From an uncultured Clostridia bacterium (GTDB lineage Bacteria > Bacillota > Clostridia > Oscillospirales > Acutalibacteraceae), in the NCBI GenBank assembly GCA_947302895.1, contig CAMYWU010000064.1, positions 1-7,782 of the forward strand: DNA of 7,782 bases, given 5' to 3'. The translations under genes were made by a program, and so were the position numbers. The notes under the pieces are model-generated. The model saw nothing but the letters and a program-made list of their open reading frames with translations, ran no database searches and was not told where the DNA came from. Positions 6,215 to 7,782 of this stretch are shown here, piece by piece; position 1 is the first letter of the stretch; each line of letters begins with the position of its first letter.

Positions 6215-7782
6215 TCATACTGCAACTATATTAACCAATTTGCCGGGAACATAGATTTCCTTCTTGATTGATTTGCCGTCGATGAGTTCTTTGATTTTCT
6301 CATCCTGCTTTGCAAGGGCGAGAACCTCATCCTTTGCCATATCAACGGGGATAACCATTCTTGAACGAACCTTGCCCATAACCTGAAGAACAATCTCAAC
6401 AGTATCGTCAACGGTTTTTGCTTCGTCATATGTCGGCCACTGCGCCTCGTTGAGCATTCCGCCGAAGCTCATATTCTGCCAGATTTCTTCCGTAACGTGG
6501 GGAGCAAAGGGGTTAACAATCAACAGCAAATCTCTGAGCTCTGCCTTTGTTACCGAGCCCTTATCGTAAACCTGATTGAGAAGGGTCATAACCGCTGCAA
6601 TGGCAGTATTGAATTTCATTGCCTCAATATCCTCGCTGACCTTCTTGATGGTTTTATGCATTGCGCTTGAAAGCTCTGAGGAATATTCATCGCTGTCGGT
6701 TGTCATATCCTGAAGCTTCCAGAGTCTGTCGATAAATCTCTTACAGCCCTTAACACTGCTTTCGCTCCACGGAGCTGCCTGCTCATAGTCGCCCATAAAG
6801 AGAACGTAGGTTCTCAGAACGTCTGCGCCGTATACGTCAACAACCTCATTCGGGTCGATAACATTTCCTCTTGACTTACTCATCTTAACGCCGTCGGGAC
6901 CTAAGATAAGACCCTGAGCGGTTCTCTTGAGATAGGGCTCCTTAAACGGAACTGCGCCGATATCATAGAGGAAACGGTGCCAGAAGCGTGAATAAATCAT
7001 ATGACGGGTTACGTGTTCCATACCGCCGTTATACCAATCAACAGGACCCCAATACTTAAGCTTATCCATATCTGCAAGCGCATTATCGTTATGCGGGTCG
7101 ATATATCTGAGGAAATACCACGATGAGCCTGCCCACTGGGGCATTGTATCGGTTTCTCTCTTAGCGTCGCCGCCGCACTTGGGACATTTGCAGTTAACAA
7201 AGCTGTCTATCTTTGCAAGCGGGCTTTCGCCGTCCTGACCCGGCTCGAAGTTTTCAACCTCGGGAAGTCGGAGCGGAAGCTCCTCATAAGGAACTGCAAC
7301 AAGTCCGCACTCGGGACAATGAACAATCGGAATAGGCTCGCCCCAATAGCGCTGACGGTTGAACGCCCAATCCTTCATTTTATACTGAACGCCGACTTCG
7401 CCGATTCCTTTATCAGCAAGGAAATCAATCATCTTTGCGATTGAATCCTTCTTGTTATCAAGACCGTTGAGGAAATCGGAGTTAACCATCTCGCCGTCGC
7501 CTGTATAAGCTTCAACCTCGATATCGCCGCCCTTGATAACCTCGATAATATCAATGCCGAATTTCTTTGCAAATTCCCAGTCTCTCTGGTCGTGAGCAGG
7601 AACAGCCATAATAGCGCCCGTTCCGTAGCCCATCATAACGTAATCGGAAATGAATACGGGAATATCCTTGCCGTTAACGGGGTTTTTAGCGGTCAAGCCC
7701 TTGATTTCAACTCACGTTTTATCCTTTACAAGCTGTGTACGCTCAATCTCGGTTTTCTTTGCGAACTCCTTGCGGTAAGCCT
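6215..7782 (-). CDS. leuS: Leucyl-tRNA synthetase, C-terminal part (5' end beyond window), interrupted by an in-frame TGA
   Basis: LeuRS is the cytoplasmic class I enzyme that charges tRNA-Leu with leucine and edits mischarged tRNA in its CP1 domain. About 521 codon positions are visible. In order they show the late CP1 editing domain (NPVNGKDIPVFISDYV, GTGAIMAVPAHDQRD near 7580-7630), the catalytic fold resuming at NRQRYWGEPIP (near 7330-7365), two Cys pairs (HCPECG near 7305-7323 and CKCPKCGG near 7170-7195) matching the zinc-type insertion, ETDTMPQWAGSSWYFLRY, GGMEHVTRHMIYSRFWH, the KMSKS signature (6872-6886), the helical anticodon-binding region, and the usual ending IYVPGKLVNIVAV. The HIGH motif lies outside. 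A TGA at 7712-7714 breaks the frame, although ERTQLVKDKT before it and VEIKGLTAKNPVNG after it are both ordinary LeuRS. A gene call starting at TTG 7696 would be an artefact: it lacks a spaced RBS and begins mid-domain. The stop is TGA immediately followed by TAA. Confidence 0.93.
7712..7714 (-). other. leuS: In-frame TGA stop inside leuS (expected Gly codon)
   Basis: Read in the leuS frame, the codons are AAA ACG TGA GTT GAA, giving KT-stop-VE. LeuRS homologues have glycine here (for example the KKGV of E. coli LeuRS, around residue 300), so one G-to-T change in a GGA codon explains it. It lies in the CP1 editing domain. It may be a real nonsense mutation, or a base-calling or assembly error. 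Reassigned UGA is unlikely, because no other internal TGA occurs in about 2,400 codons. Confidence 0.9.

Noticed and set aside
6215..7696. A complete gene starting at TTG 7696
   Set aside because: It begins in the middle of the CP1 domain, lacks a properly spaced RBS, and matching LeuRS sequence continues upstream in the same frame.
7670..7714. Selenocysteine insertion at the leuS TGA
   Set aside because: The position is a glycine in the family, and I see no convincing stem-loop directly after the TGA.
7697..7782. UGA read as glycine (an alternative genetic code), because the TGA in leuS sits at a conserved Gly
   Set aside because: No other internal TGA is seen in about 2,400 codons of rpoB, the secreted protein and leuS, Gly is encoded by GGN throughout, and Trp uses TGG. 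A recoding genome would show many TGA codons.

Overview
The window looks like a moderate-GC, low-AT-bias Firmicute of class Clostridia, probably close to the Ruminococcaceae/Oscillospiraceae. I infer this from the style of RpoB (residues [16 protein letters not shown] after the rifampicin region), the Clostridia-like LeuRS, consensus SigA promoters, GGAG ribosome binding sites, and a secreted protein built from Cys-rich modules and a C-terminal FN3-like domain. No species call is possible from the sequence alone.

All three genes lie on the minus strand, so transcription reads from high to low coordinates. First is the C-terminal part of leuS (leucyl-tRNA synthetase, running in from the right edge, stop at 6215). 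It is followed by an 11-bp GNRA-loop terminator, then a compact promoter and a 1139-residue secreted repeat protein (2669-6088) with its own terminator. A 375-base intergenic stretch follows (2294-2668), holding a 33-base perfect palindrome and a fully consensus promoter. Last is rpoB (RNA polymerase beta subunit), whose first 764 codons are present before the left edge. Each gene appears to be its own transcription unit. The two housekeeping genes flank an accessory-looking surface gene and do not obviously act with it.

Two points deserve attention. First, leuS is broken by an in-frame TGA at 7712-7714, exactly where the family has a conserved glycine in the CP1 editing domain. The flanking sequence on both sides is normal LeuRS in one frame, so this is a single-base nonsense change (real mutation or sequence error) rather than a new start or a frameshift. 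Second, the large secreted protein alternates five PPC-like beta-sandwich segments with six Cys/His-rich blocks carrying CxxC pairs, and ends in a strikingly basic FN3-like domain without a recognised wall anchor. Its function is unknown.

I saw no tRNA, rRNA, CRISPR array, transposase or phage gene. Nothing here amounts to a clear new multi-gene system.
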